Assembly (NCBI GenBank): GCA_045531285.1
Contig: JAZSDT010000079.1
Coordinates: 1-5,035 of the forward strand
Origin: RGIG6353 sp045531285
Lineage (GTDB): Bacteria; Bacillota; Clostridia; Oscillospirales; SIG627
Direction: 5' to 3'
DNA: 5,035 nt
In this document: positions 1 to 5,035 of the stretch, piece by piece
Layout: every line of letters starts with the position of its first letter
How positions within the stretch are numbered: the stretch's first letter is position 1
The notes under the pieces: model-generated
What the model saw: the letters and a program-made list of their open reading frames with translations, nothing else
Databases searched by the model: none
Told to the model about the DNA's origin: nothing
Translations under genes and position numbers: made by a program

Positions 1-30
1 AAATTGCATTAAATCAACCTTGCCGTTTTT
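1..30 (-). repeat. Left copy of a 30-bp dispersed repeat (inverted relative to the right-hand copy)
   Basis: The reverse complement of this stretch matches 4990-5019 at 29 of 30 positions; the only difference is at position 21 (opposite 4999). Its core, read on the minus strand, contains GGTTGATTTAATGCAATTT preceded by AAAAACGGCA. Identity stops abruptly inward of position 30. The copy touches the window edge, so its outer limit is unknown. It lies outside any gene. A match this long in inverted orientation at 5 kb distance is not expected by chance, so this is probably a member of a dispersed intergenic repeat family. The family is not recognised. Confidence 0.75.
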
Positions 31-38
31 ATATACAC

Positions 39-58
39 AGCGGAGGCTATCCGCTTTT
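39..58 (+). terminator. Probable rho-independent terminator of an upstream gene
   Basis: A 6-bp perfect stem (AGCGGA at 39-44 with TCCGCT at 50-55) encloses the 5-nt loop GGCTA. It is followed by a short T tract (55-58) and then GATATT. The T run is short, so termination may be modest. It lies upstream of the alaS promoter, which fits insulation from a left-hand gene on the same strand. The stem resembles the hairpin at 4929-4945, which also reads AGCGG...CCGCTTTT when viewed on the minus strand. Confidence 0.5.
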
Positions 59-110
59 GATATTCGTGTTAAATTTGTATAAAGATTTTTGGGTAAAAAA
101 TGAGATTTTG

Positions 111-139
111 TTGACTGTAGGTGGTAAAAAGTGTACAAT
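111..139 (+). promoter_or_regulatory. Sigma-A-type promoter for the alaS operon
   Basis: The -35 box is TTGACT (111-116, five of six matches to TTGACA) and the -10 box is TACAAT (134-139, five of six matches to TATAAT), separated by exactly 17 bp. The preceding 40 bp (about 70-110) is rich in A and T tracts and could act as an UP element. Transcription should start near 145-148, giving a leader of about 45 nt before the alaS start codon. That leader is too short for a T-box riboswitch. No operator-like palindrome is evident around the boxes. Confidence 0.8.
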
Positions 140-176
140 ATCTTATATATGCGAAAAATATAATTACATATAAATG

Positions 177-182
177 AAAGGA
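177..182 (+). promoter_or_regulatory. Ribosome binding site that sets the alaS start
   Basis: AAAGGA lies 9 nt upstream of the ATG at 192. An in-frame ATG at 174 overlaps this site and has no Shine-Dalgarno sequence of its own. Starting at 174 would also add six residues (MKGHPN) ahead of the usual AlaRS N-terminus. The start at 192 is therefore preferred. Confidence 0.8.
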
Positions 183-191
183 CATCCAAAT

Positions 192-2807
192 ATGAAATGG
201 ACATCGCTTAACGACCTTAGAGAAGCATATCTTTCCTTCTTTGAGTCAAAAGGACATCTGAGACTTCAAAGCTTTTCGCTGGTGCCTCAGAATGATAACT
301 CACTTCTTCTTATCAACTCGGGTATGGCACCTATGAAGCCTTATTTCAAGGGTACAAAGGAGCCTCCCAGAAAGAGAGTTACAACCTGTCAGAAGTGTAT
401 AAGAACACCCGACCTTGAAAACGTTGGTAAAACAGCACGTCACGGTACGTATTTTGAAATGCTGGGTAATTTCTCTTTCGGAGATTATTTCAAAAATGAA
501 GCAATTCCGTGGGCATGGGAGTTTTTGACCGAAACTCTGGAAATTCCCGCAGAGCTTCTCTGGCCTTCGATTTACGAGGAAGACGACGAAGCGTTTGACA
601 TTTGGACAAAGAAGGTGGGAGTACCTGCTGAAAAGGTTGTCAGAATGGGCAAAGCGGGCAACTTCTGGGAGCACGGAAGCGGTCCTTGCGGTCCTTGCTC
701 GGAAATATACTTCGACAGAGGCGAAAAGTACGGTTGCGGTTCACCTGACTGTAAGCCCGGTTGTGAGTGTGACAGATATATGGAAATCTGGAACAACGTT
801 TTCACACAGTTTGACAACGACGGACACGGAAATTACACCGAGCTCAGCCAAAAGAATATCGATACCGGTATGGGTCTTGAAAGACTTGCGTGTGTAATGC
901 AGGGCGTAGACAATCTTTTTGAGGTTGATACCGTTAGAAAGATACTTGATACCGTTTGCTCATATTCGTCAAAGAGCTATGGCTCCGACTACAATAATGA
1001 CGTATCAATAAGAATCATCACCGACCACATCAGAAGCTCTACGTTTATGATTGGTGACGGAGTTATGCCCTCTAACGAAGGCAGAGGCTACGTTCTTCGC
1101 CGTCTTATCAGACGTGCGGCACGTCACGGCAGACTCATTGGCATTAAGGGAGCTTTCCTCAACAAGCTTTCCGAGGTGGTTATCGAATGCAACCAGGGTG
1201 CATATCCCGAGCTTCGTGAAAAAGCAGAATACATCAAGAAGATACTTTCCATAGAAGAAGAGCGCTTTGACGCTACAATCGATGCGGGACTTGCTATCCT
1301 TTCGGGCTTTGTTGCAGAAGCAAAGGAGAAGGGCGAGACTGTTCTTTCGGGCGACAACGCATTCAAGCTCTATGATACCTTCGGATTCCCTATCGACCTG
1401 ACTCGTGAAATCATTGCCGAGGACGGTATGACAATTGATGATGATGCGTTTACTGCCCTTATGACAGAGCAGAAGGAAAGAGCAAGAGCGAACCGTAAGG
1501 CAGGCGGCGGATGGGACAACACCCAGTCCAGCCTTATCGAAGGTCTTGCAAAGACTGAGTTCAAGGGATATACAGACACCGAGTGTCAGGGCAAGGTTCT
1601 TGCTATAATTGCGGACGGTATGCTTGTAGATACTGTCAGTGAGGGCGAGGCAGTTATCGTGCTTGATTCGACCGTATTCTACGGAGAAGGCGGCGGTCAG
1701 GTAGGCGATAAGGGTACTATTACGGTAGGAGACGCCGTTATAGAGGTCATTGACACTAAGAAGCAGGACGGAGTATATCTCCACGATTGCGAAGTGACAG
1801 CTCCCATAAACGTAGGAGACACAGTAACAGCAAAAATAGATATGGCAAGACGTTGTGCTATTGCCAGAAATCACTCGGCGGCACACCTTCTTCAGTCGGC
1901 GCTCAGAAAAGTGCTTGGTGACCACGTTGAGCAGGCAGGCTCATACGTTGACGAAAACAGAGTAAGATTTGACTTCAAGCATTTCGCTCCTATGACAGCC
2001 GAAGAGATTGCGGCTGTTGAAAAGCTTGTAAACGAATTTATACTTGCGGCAAATACAGTTGAAACAATAGAAACCGACCCCGAGACTGCAAAGTCTATGG
2101 GCGCAATGGCACTTTTTGGAGAAAAGTACGGCAAGACGGTAAGACTTGTAAGAATGGGTAACGTATCTGCCGAGCTTTGCGGAGGAACACACCTTAAAAA
2201 TACCTCCGAGGCAGGACTTTTCAAGGTCCTTTCAGAGTCGTCCGTAGCGGCAGGTATCAGAAGAATCGAGGGAACGACAGGTCTTGGCGTTCTTGCACTC
2301 CTTGCCGAGAAGGAAGCGTTGCTTACAGAGTGTGCAACGGTCGCAAGAGCAAATGACATCGGTTCTCTTCCCGCAAAGGTTTCGGCTCTTGTAAACGAGC
2401 TTCGCGAAACAAAGAGTGAGGTAGAATCACTTCACGCAAAGGCGGCGGCAAGTGCAGGAGCGGACCTTGAAGCTTCCATTGTAAAGACTGACAAATATTC
2501 GCTTCTCTTCGGTGAGATAAAGGACGCTAAGGTAGACGTGCTCAGAGGAGAGGGAGACAGACTCCGTGACAAGTATTCGGACATCGTCGGTGTACTGTAT
2601 TCAGTAAACGACGGAAAGATAATCTTTGCGGCGTTCTGCGGTAAGGATGCACTTGCAAAGGGTGCTCACGCAGGCAATATCCTCAAGACAATATCTCCCA
2701 TTGTAGGCGGAGGCGGAGGCGGACGTCCCGACAGTGCTTCTTCGGGCGGTAAGGACATTACAAAGCTTCCCGAGGCAAAGGCAAAGTTTATCGAAATGAT
2801 GCAGTAA
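192..2807 (+). CDS. alaS: Alanyl-tRNA synthetase (alanine--tRNA ligase)
   Basis: Cytoplasmic class II synthetase that charges tRNA-Ala with alanine using ATP and hydrolyses mischarged Ser- and Gly-tRNA-Ala. The 871-residue length is normal for full-size bacterial AlaRS. The catalytic domain comes first, with motif 2 at 88-100 (FEMLGNFSFGDYF), HGSGPCGPCSE at 161-171 and motif 3 at 226-232 (GMGLERL). A Cys-rich insertion follows HGSGPCGPCSE (C182, C187, C191, C193), as in many clostridial homologues. The editing domain shows the zinc set H561-x3-H565 (HSAAH), C663 and H667 (CGGTH). The C-terminal C-Ala domain carries the glycine-rich GGGGGGRPD segment followed by SGGKD. The start at 192 was chosen for its ribosome binding site; a start at 174 is possible but weaker. 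It is first in the operon, directly behind the promoter, and no T-box leader is present. The reading frame is intact. Confidence 0.97.
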   Translation: MKWTSLNDLREAYLSFFESKGHLRLQSFSLVPQNDNSLLLINSGMAPMKPYFKGTKEPPRKRVTTCQKCIRTPDLENVGKTARHGTYFEMLGNFSFGDYFKNEAIPWAWEFLTETLEIPAELLWPSIYEEDDEAFDIWTKKVGVPAEKVVRMGKAGNFWEHGSGPCGPCSEIYFDRGEKYGCGSPDCKPGCECDRYMEIWNNVFTQFDNDGHGNYTELSQKNIDTGMGLERLACVMQGVDNLFEVDTVRKILDTVCSYSSKSYGSDYNNDVSIRIITDHIRSSTFMIGDGVMPSNEGRGYVLRRLIRRAARHGRLIGIKGAFLNKLSEVVIECNQGAYPELREKAEYIKKILSIEEERFDATIDAGLAILSGFVAEAKEKGETVLSGDNAFKLYDTFGFPIDLTREIIAEDGMTIDDDAFTALMTEQKERARANRKAGGGWDNTQSSLIEGLAKTEFKGYTDTECQGKVLAIIADGMLVDTVSEGEAVIVLDSTVFYGEGGGQVGDKGTITVGDAVIEVIDTKKQDGVYLHDCEVTAPINVGDTVTAKIDMARRCAIARNHSAAHLLQSALRKVLGDHVEQAGSYVDENRVRFDFKHFAPMTAEEIAAVEKLVNEFILAANTVETIETDPETAKSMGAMALFGEKYGKTVRLVRMGNVSAELCGGTHLKNTSEAGLFKVLSESSVAAGIRRIEGTTGLGVLALLAEKEALLTECATVARANDIGSLPAKVSALVNELRETKSEVESLHAKAAASAGADLEASIVKTDKYSLLFGEIKDAKVDVLRGEGDRLRDKYSDIVGVLYSVNDGKIIFAAFCGKDALAKGAHAGNILKTISPIVGGGGGGRPDSASSGGKDITKLPEAKAKFIEMMQ

Positions 2808-2808
2808 G

Positions 2809-2827
2809 ATTTGAGGCTTACCCAAAT
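2809..2827 (+). other. Small hairpin in the alaS-HIT gap
   Basis: ATTTG (2809-2813) and GG (2815-2816) can pair with CC (2821-2822) and CAAAT (2823-2827) around the loop CTTA, leaving A2814 bulged. No T tract follows, so this is not a terminator. It could be an mRNA processing or stability element between alaS and the downstream genes, or a chance fold; the stem is weak. Confidence 0.25.
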
Positions 2828-2831
2828 ACGT

Positions 2832-2838
2832 AAAGGAG
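2832..2838 (+). promoter_or_regulatory. Strong Shine-Dalgarno site for the HIT gene
   Basis: AAAGGAG, followed by AT, sits 7 nt before the ATG at 2846. It is the best ribosome binding site in the window. It fixes the start of the HIT gene and probably also drives translation of holA and rnmV by coupling, since neither of those has a comparable site. Confidence 0.85.
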
Positions 2839-2845
2839 ATATATT

Positions 2846-3184
2846 ATGGATTGTTTGTTTTGTGCCATAGTTAAGGGTGACATCCCTTCAACAAAGGTAT
2901 ATGAAGACGATAAGGTATTGGCGTTTCGCGACATTAATCCTCAGGCGCCCACACATATACTCGTAATACCCAAGGAGCATATTCCTTCGGTTGACCAAAT
3001 AAACGCGGACAACTCCGCAGTAGTTGCACATATTTTTGAGTGCATTCCCCAAATTGCAAAGGCAGAGGGTCTTGCAAACGGGTACAGAGTGGTTTCCAAT
3101 TGCGGAGACCACGCGTGTCAAAGTGTAAAACACCTCCATTTCCATATCCTCGGAGGCAAACAGCTCTCTGACAGTATGGCATAA
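2846..3184 (+). CDS. HIT-family (HinT/PKCI-type) nucleotide hydrolase
   Basis: Histidine-triad protein of 112 residues, the usual length for the bacterial Hint branch. The triad motif is HLHFHILGG at 96-104, with H98 as the expected nucleophile. The run from N85 to G104 follows the family pattern (NCGDHACQSV, then the triad), with Cys91 where glycine is common. C3 and C6 near the N-terminus, with H45 and H96, fit the zinc site found in many Hint proteins. Such enzymes hydrolyse purine nucleoside phosphoramidates and aminoacyl-adenylates in the cytoplasm. Its place directly after alaS is consistent with clearing synthetase by-products, but that link is inference. The C-terminal tail (KQLSDSMA) lacks the Trp-Pro-Pro segment common in Hint proteins. 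It lies 38 bp after alaS, and its stop codon overlaps the holA start. The exact substrate cannot be told from sequence. Confidence 0.93.
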   Translation: MDCLFCAIVKGDIPSTKVYEDDKVLAFRDINPQAPTHILVIPKEHIPSVDQINADNSAVVAHIFECIPQIAKAEGLANGYRVVSNCGDHACQSVKHLHFHILGGKQLSDSMA

Positions 3185-4227
3185 TGGCTTACCCTGTAAA
3201 AAAAGACGAGGTAAAAGAGCTTCGGGACAAAATAAAGCTTGAACCCGAGGGAGCATATCTTTTTTGGGGCGAGGAGGAGTATCTCAAGCACTATTATCTG
3301 GGCGAATTAAGGAAAATCGTCGAAGATGAGGGGATGACCGATTTCAACAGAACGGTTCTCGACTTTCAGCGTGATGATACCTTGAAGGAGCTTGACGATG
3401 CGGTGGATTCACTGCCGGTTATGGCGGAGCACAAGATAATAGAGGTTTGGGGAATGGATATCCTCGGACTGAAAAAAGACGGAGAAAAAAGGCTGGTTGA
3501 CGCGGTAAAGCGTGTTGACGAGGGGGTTATTCTCGTTATTTTCGCAAGAGCCTCCGAGCTTGAGTTCCCCAATAAAAAGTCCCGTGAGAGAAAGGTTATC
3601 AAGGACCTTGAAGCAAATCTGACGATGGTTGAATTTCCCAGGCAAAGCGAAGGGAAGCTTTTGTCCTGGACGGACAAGATTTTCCGTACAGCCGAGGTCA
3701 GAATAAGCGACGTTAATATTACCAAGATGATAGGTCTGTGCGATTTCAGTATGACAAGACTGAAAAACGAATCGGAGAAGCTTATTTCTTACTGTAAGTT
3801 TAACGGTCTTGATTCGGTTCCCAACGAGCTGGTTGACGATTTTGTCAAGCCCTGTGCCGAAAACGAGGTATGGGATTTTACGGATGCCGTAATACGACAC
3901 GCAAGCCGTGATGCAATGAATATCCTTGAGAATCTCAGAACCCAGAACGTTGAGCCTATTATACTTGTTTCCATGATTGCCAAAACGGTTAACGGTCTGT
4001 CGCTTCTTAAATCTGCCAGAAGTACGATGAGCGACAGCGAAATTACAGCGCTGACAGGTTTTGCACCTTGGCAGATAAAAAAGTACGTGCAAAGTCTTGA
4101 CCGTTGGAGTGAGAGTGCGTTGAAAAAGGCAGTAGAGCTGACGTTTCGCTGTGAAGGTGAATTAAAAAGCATGAGAGCTCCCGATTACGTACTTGTAGAA
4201 TCGTTGATAACTTCAATAATGGGGTAG
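3184..4227 (+). CDS. holA: DNA polymerase III subunit delta
   Basis: Clamp-loader subunit that opens the beta sliding clamp and, with tau/gamma and delta-prime, loads it onto primed DNA. The 347-residue length is typical. The N-terminal AAA+-like domain has the degenerate nucleotide-fold segment AYLFWGEEEYL (24-34). The segment SLPVMAEHKIIEV (76-88) is where the clamp-contacting element of delta usually lies; here V79-M80 occupy the part often filled by bulky hydrophobics. No Walker A motif is seen, as expected for delta. The helical C-terminal collar includes VEPIILVSMIAK (256-267) and the FAPWQIKKY region (293-301), which match the conserved HolA C-terminal pattern. The ATG overlaps the HIT stop codon (TAATG) and no Shine-Dalgarno site lies at proper spacing (the nearest GGAGG, 3152-3156, is 27 nt away), so translation is probably coupled. 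Sequence divergence is high in this family; the call rests on overall pattern and length. Confidence 0.9.
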   Translation: MAYPVKKDEVKELRDKIKLEPEGAYLFWGEEEYLKHYYLGELRKIVEDEGMTDFNRTVLDFQRDDTLKELDDAVDSLPVMAEHKIIEVWGMDILGLKKDGEKRLVDAVKRVDEGVILVIFARASELEFPNKKSRERKVIKDLEANLTMVEFPRQSEGKLLSWTDKIFRTAEVRISDVNITKMIGLCDFSMTRLKNESEKLISYCKFNGLDSVPNELVDDFVKPCAENEVWDFTDAVIRHASRDAMNILENLRTQNVEPIILVSMIAKTVNGLSLLKSARSTMSDSEITALTGFAPWQIKKYVQSLDRWSESALKKAVELTFRCEGELKSMRAPDYVLVESLITSIMG

Positions 4228-4232
4228 CGGAA

Positions 4233-4802
4233 ATGAAGCTCCCTATAAAAGAAGTAGTTGTCTGTGAGGGCAAGTACGATAAAATAAAGCTCGAGTCCGT
4301 TCTTGATGCAGATATAATTACCCTGGACGGATTTGGAATATTCAAGAGCAATGAAAAAAAGGCACTTATACGCCAAGCGGCAAAAAAACGCGGTGTGATA
4401 GTTGTTACCGACAGTGATTCTGCCGGAATGGTTATCCGTAACCACATAAAGAATATCACCGGCGGAGAGGGAGTTTATCACCTTTATACTCCCCGTGTGA
4501 CAGGTAAGGAAAGCCGCAAAGCTCAGCCGTCAAAAGAAGGTGTTCTGGGCGTTGAGGGTATTGATGCCGATACGGTGAGAGGTCTTTTTGAACGCTTTAA
4601 GTCCGAAAGAGAGCCCCAACCCTTTACGCGTGCGATGCTTTACGAGGATGGTTTTATAGGCTGTGACGGTGCATCTCAAAGGCGTATAGCTTTGTGTGAA
4701 GCACTCGGGCTTCCAAACAATATGAGCGTAACAGCTCTTTTACAGGCAATGTCGATCGTAACAACGATAGAACAGTACAACGAATTAAAGAAAACTTTAT
4801 AA
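4233..4802 (+). CDS. rnmV: Ribonuclease M5 (TOPRIM domain, 5S rRNA maturation)
   Basis: TOPRIM endonuclease of 189 residues that in Firmicutes trims precursor 5S rRNA bound to ribosomal protein L18. The TOPRIM fold is clear: VVVCEGKYDK (8-17) with catalytic E12, and VIVVTDSDSAG (55-65) with D60 and D62. Further on, GVLGVEGI matches the conserved GVEH-type element, and a C-terminal module (DUF4093-like, roughly residues 105-189) has the GFIGCDGASQRR segment corresponding to GLIG...RRE in Bacillus RnmV, as remembered from the family. The acidic motif is DSDSAG where Bacillus has DPDFPG, closer to the general TOPRIM form. The gene starts 5 bp after holA; GGGG at 4221-4224 is only a weak ribosome binding site, so coupling is likely. 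It ends with tandem in-frame stops, TAA TAG. It is not next to ksgA or tatD, its common Firmicutes neighbours. A TOPRIM protein of another function is possible but less likely. Confidence 0.85.
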   Translation: MKLPIKEVVVCEGKYDKIKLESVLDADIITLDGFGIFKSNEKKALIRQAAKKRGVIVVTDSDSAGMVIRNHIKNITGGEGVYHLYTPRVTGKESRKAQPSKEGVLGVEGIDADTVRGLFERFKSEREPQPFTRAMLYEDGFIGCDGASQRRIALCEALGLPNNMSVTALLQAMSIVTTIEQYNELKKTL

Positions 4803-4816
4803 TAGGCCTTATCGGA

Positions 4817-4890
4817 CAATGCTCACTTTTCACAACGATGTTCATACGTTCAATAAACAAAACGGCGAGGTCTTATTAAATGCAATTTTC
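4817..4890 (+). repeat. Repeat unit 1 of a diverged tandem pair
   Basis: Begins with CAATGCTC (4817-4824) and ends with AAAACGGCGAGG (4859-4870) plus AATGCAATTT (4879-4888). The same three blocks recur in order at 4948, 4991 and 5010, giving a period of 131-132 bp. Sequence between the first two blocks is diverged, but its length is kept within 1 nt. The unit starts 15 bp after the rnmV stop, in the 233-bp stretch 4803-5035 that appears to hold no gene. The right-hand half belongs to the same family as the 30-bp repeat at the left edge. Confidence 0.6.
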
Positions 4891-4917
4891 AAAAAAGGAA
4901 GAAAACCGAAGGTTTTC
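4891..4917 (-). terminator. Possible minus-strand terminator, distal
   Basis: GAAAACC (4901-4907) pairs with GGTTTTC (4911-4917), a 7-bp stem with a 3-nt loop. Read on the minus strand the apex reads CTTCGG, so a UUCG-type loop is also possible. It is followed on that strand by TTCC and then TTTTTT (4896-4891). The stem is AT-rich and the T run is slightly displaced, so this is weaker than the hairpin just upstream on that strand. On the + strand no T run follows. Confidence 0.4.
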
Positions 4918-4922
4918 AACAA

Positions 4923-4945
4923 TAAAAAAGCGGTCAGCGACCGCT
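4923..4945 (-). terminator. Minus-strand rho-independent terminator
   Basis: AGCGGTC (4929-4935) and GACCGCT (4939-4945) form a perfect 7-bp GC-rich stem around a 3-nt loop. On the minus strand it runs straight into TTTTTT and then ATT. This is a good intrinsic terminator for a gene entering from the right, convergent with the alaS operon. On the + strand the stem is followed by GGCAATGC, not T, so it does not explain termination of the rnmV transcript, though it may still protect its 3' end after processing. Confidence 0.65.
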
Positions 4946-4947
4946 GG

Positions 4948-5021
4948 CAATGCTCGCCTATCGTAACCTTTGAATATAACCCTGCAATGAAAAACGGCGA
5001 GGTTGATTTAATGCAATTTCC
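4948..5021 (+). repeat. Repeat unit 2 of the tandem pair, containing the right-hand 30-bp copy
   Basis: Second unit with CAATGCTC (4948-4955), AAAACGGCGAGG (4991-5002) and AATGCAATTT (5010-5019). Its segment 4990-5019 is the inverted partner of 1-30, with 29 of 30 identical. Unit 2 resembles the left-edge copy more closely than it resembles unit 1 in the 30-bp box, so the tandem neighbour is the older or more decayed one. Outside the shared box, the left-edge copy lacks the CAATGCTC block. Confidence 0.65.
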
Positions 5022-5030
5022 TGGTATATA
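5003..5030 (+). promoter_or_regulatory. Promoter-like site reading out of the window
   Basis: TTGATT (5003-5008) lies 16 bp before TATATA (5025-5030), which is preceded by TGG, an extended -10 element. The -35-like box sits inside the 30-bp repeat. An alternative -10, TATAAA at 5027-5032, has an 18-bp spacer. The region is AT-rich, so chance occurrence is plausible, and no start codon is visible before the window ends. Confidence 0.25.
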
Positions 5031-5035
5031 AAAAA

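Noticed and set aside
174..191. Upstream ATG start for alaS, adding six residues
   Set aside because: This ATG overlaps the ribosome binding site of the ATG at 192 and lacks one of its own, and AlaRS proteins usually begin near the MKWTSLNDLR segment.
1005..1925. A 306-codon minus-strand open frame inside alaS
   Set aside because: It lies wholly opposite the conserved alaS coding sequence, its product is rich in Cys and Ser and resembles no family, and it has no supporting start signals. It is an antisense shadow of alaS codon usage.
3409..4092. A 227-codon minus-strand open frame inside holA
   Set aside because: Fully antisense to holA, with composition typical of a shadow frame and no recognisable domain.
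4741..4770. ATCGT-AACA-ACGAT hairpin near the end of rnmV
   Set aside because: A 5-bp stem within coding sequence with no T tract; such stems occur by chance.
4859..5019. CRISPR array
   Set aside because: Only two diverged direct copies exist, with a period of about 131 bp and hairpins between them; there are no regular 30-40 bp spacers and no cas genes.
4819..5031. A 70-codon + strand open frame spanning both repeat units
   Set aside because: No ribosome binding site precedes the ATG, the frame consists of repeat units and two hairpins, and the only internal similarity (NGEV in both units) follows from the DNA repeat, whose 132-bp offset happens to keep frame. Kept as noncoding; homologues with codon-level conservation would reverse this.

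Overview
The window reads as a housekeeping operon from a low-to-moderate-GC Gram-positive anaerobe, most likely a clostridial (Ruminococcaceae/Oscillospiraceae-type) Firmicute. The basis is an RNase M5-type protein, a near-consensus sigma-A promoter, an AAAGGAG Shine-Dalgarno site, and an AlaRS with a Cys-rich insertion of the type seen in clostridial enzymes. No marker here fixes the genus.

Layout: positions 1-173 are intergenic. They hold one copy of a 30-bp repeat at the extreme left edge, a hairpin with a short T tract that probably ends transcription from the left, an AT-rich stretch and a clear promoter (TTGACT, 17 bp, TACAAT). Four genes on the + strand follow, tightly packed: alaS (192-2807), a HIT-family hydrolase (2846-3184), holA, the DNA polymerase III delta subunit (3184-4227), and rnmV, ribonuclease M5 (4233-4802). 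Gaps are 38 bp, a 1-bp TAATG overlap and 5 bp, so one transcript is likely, with coupled translation of the last three genes. Positions 4803-5035 are probably noncoding and made of two diverged units with a period of about 131 bp. Two hairpins lie between the units, each followed by a T-rich tract on the minus strand. This suggests that a minus-strand gene to the right ends here.

The genes supply translation (Ala-tRNA charging), nucleotide clean-up (HIT protein; these often hydrolyse aminoacyl-adenylates, which synthetases make), replication (clamp loader) and rRNA maturation (5S rRNA 5' or 3' processing). They form a core information-processing cluster, not a defence or accessory system.

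The least ordinary feature is the repeat. The first 30 bases of the window recur in inverted orientation at 4990-5019 with one mismatch, and a more diverged copy lies at 4859-4889. Repeat copies therefore bracket the operon. I found no evidence of an undescribed enzymatic or defence system.
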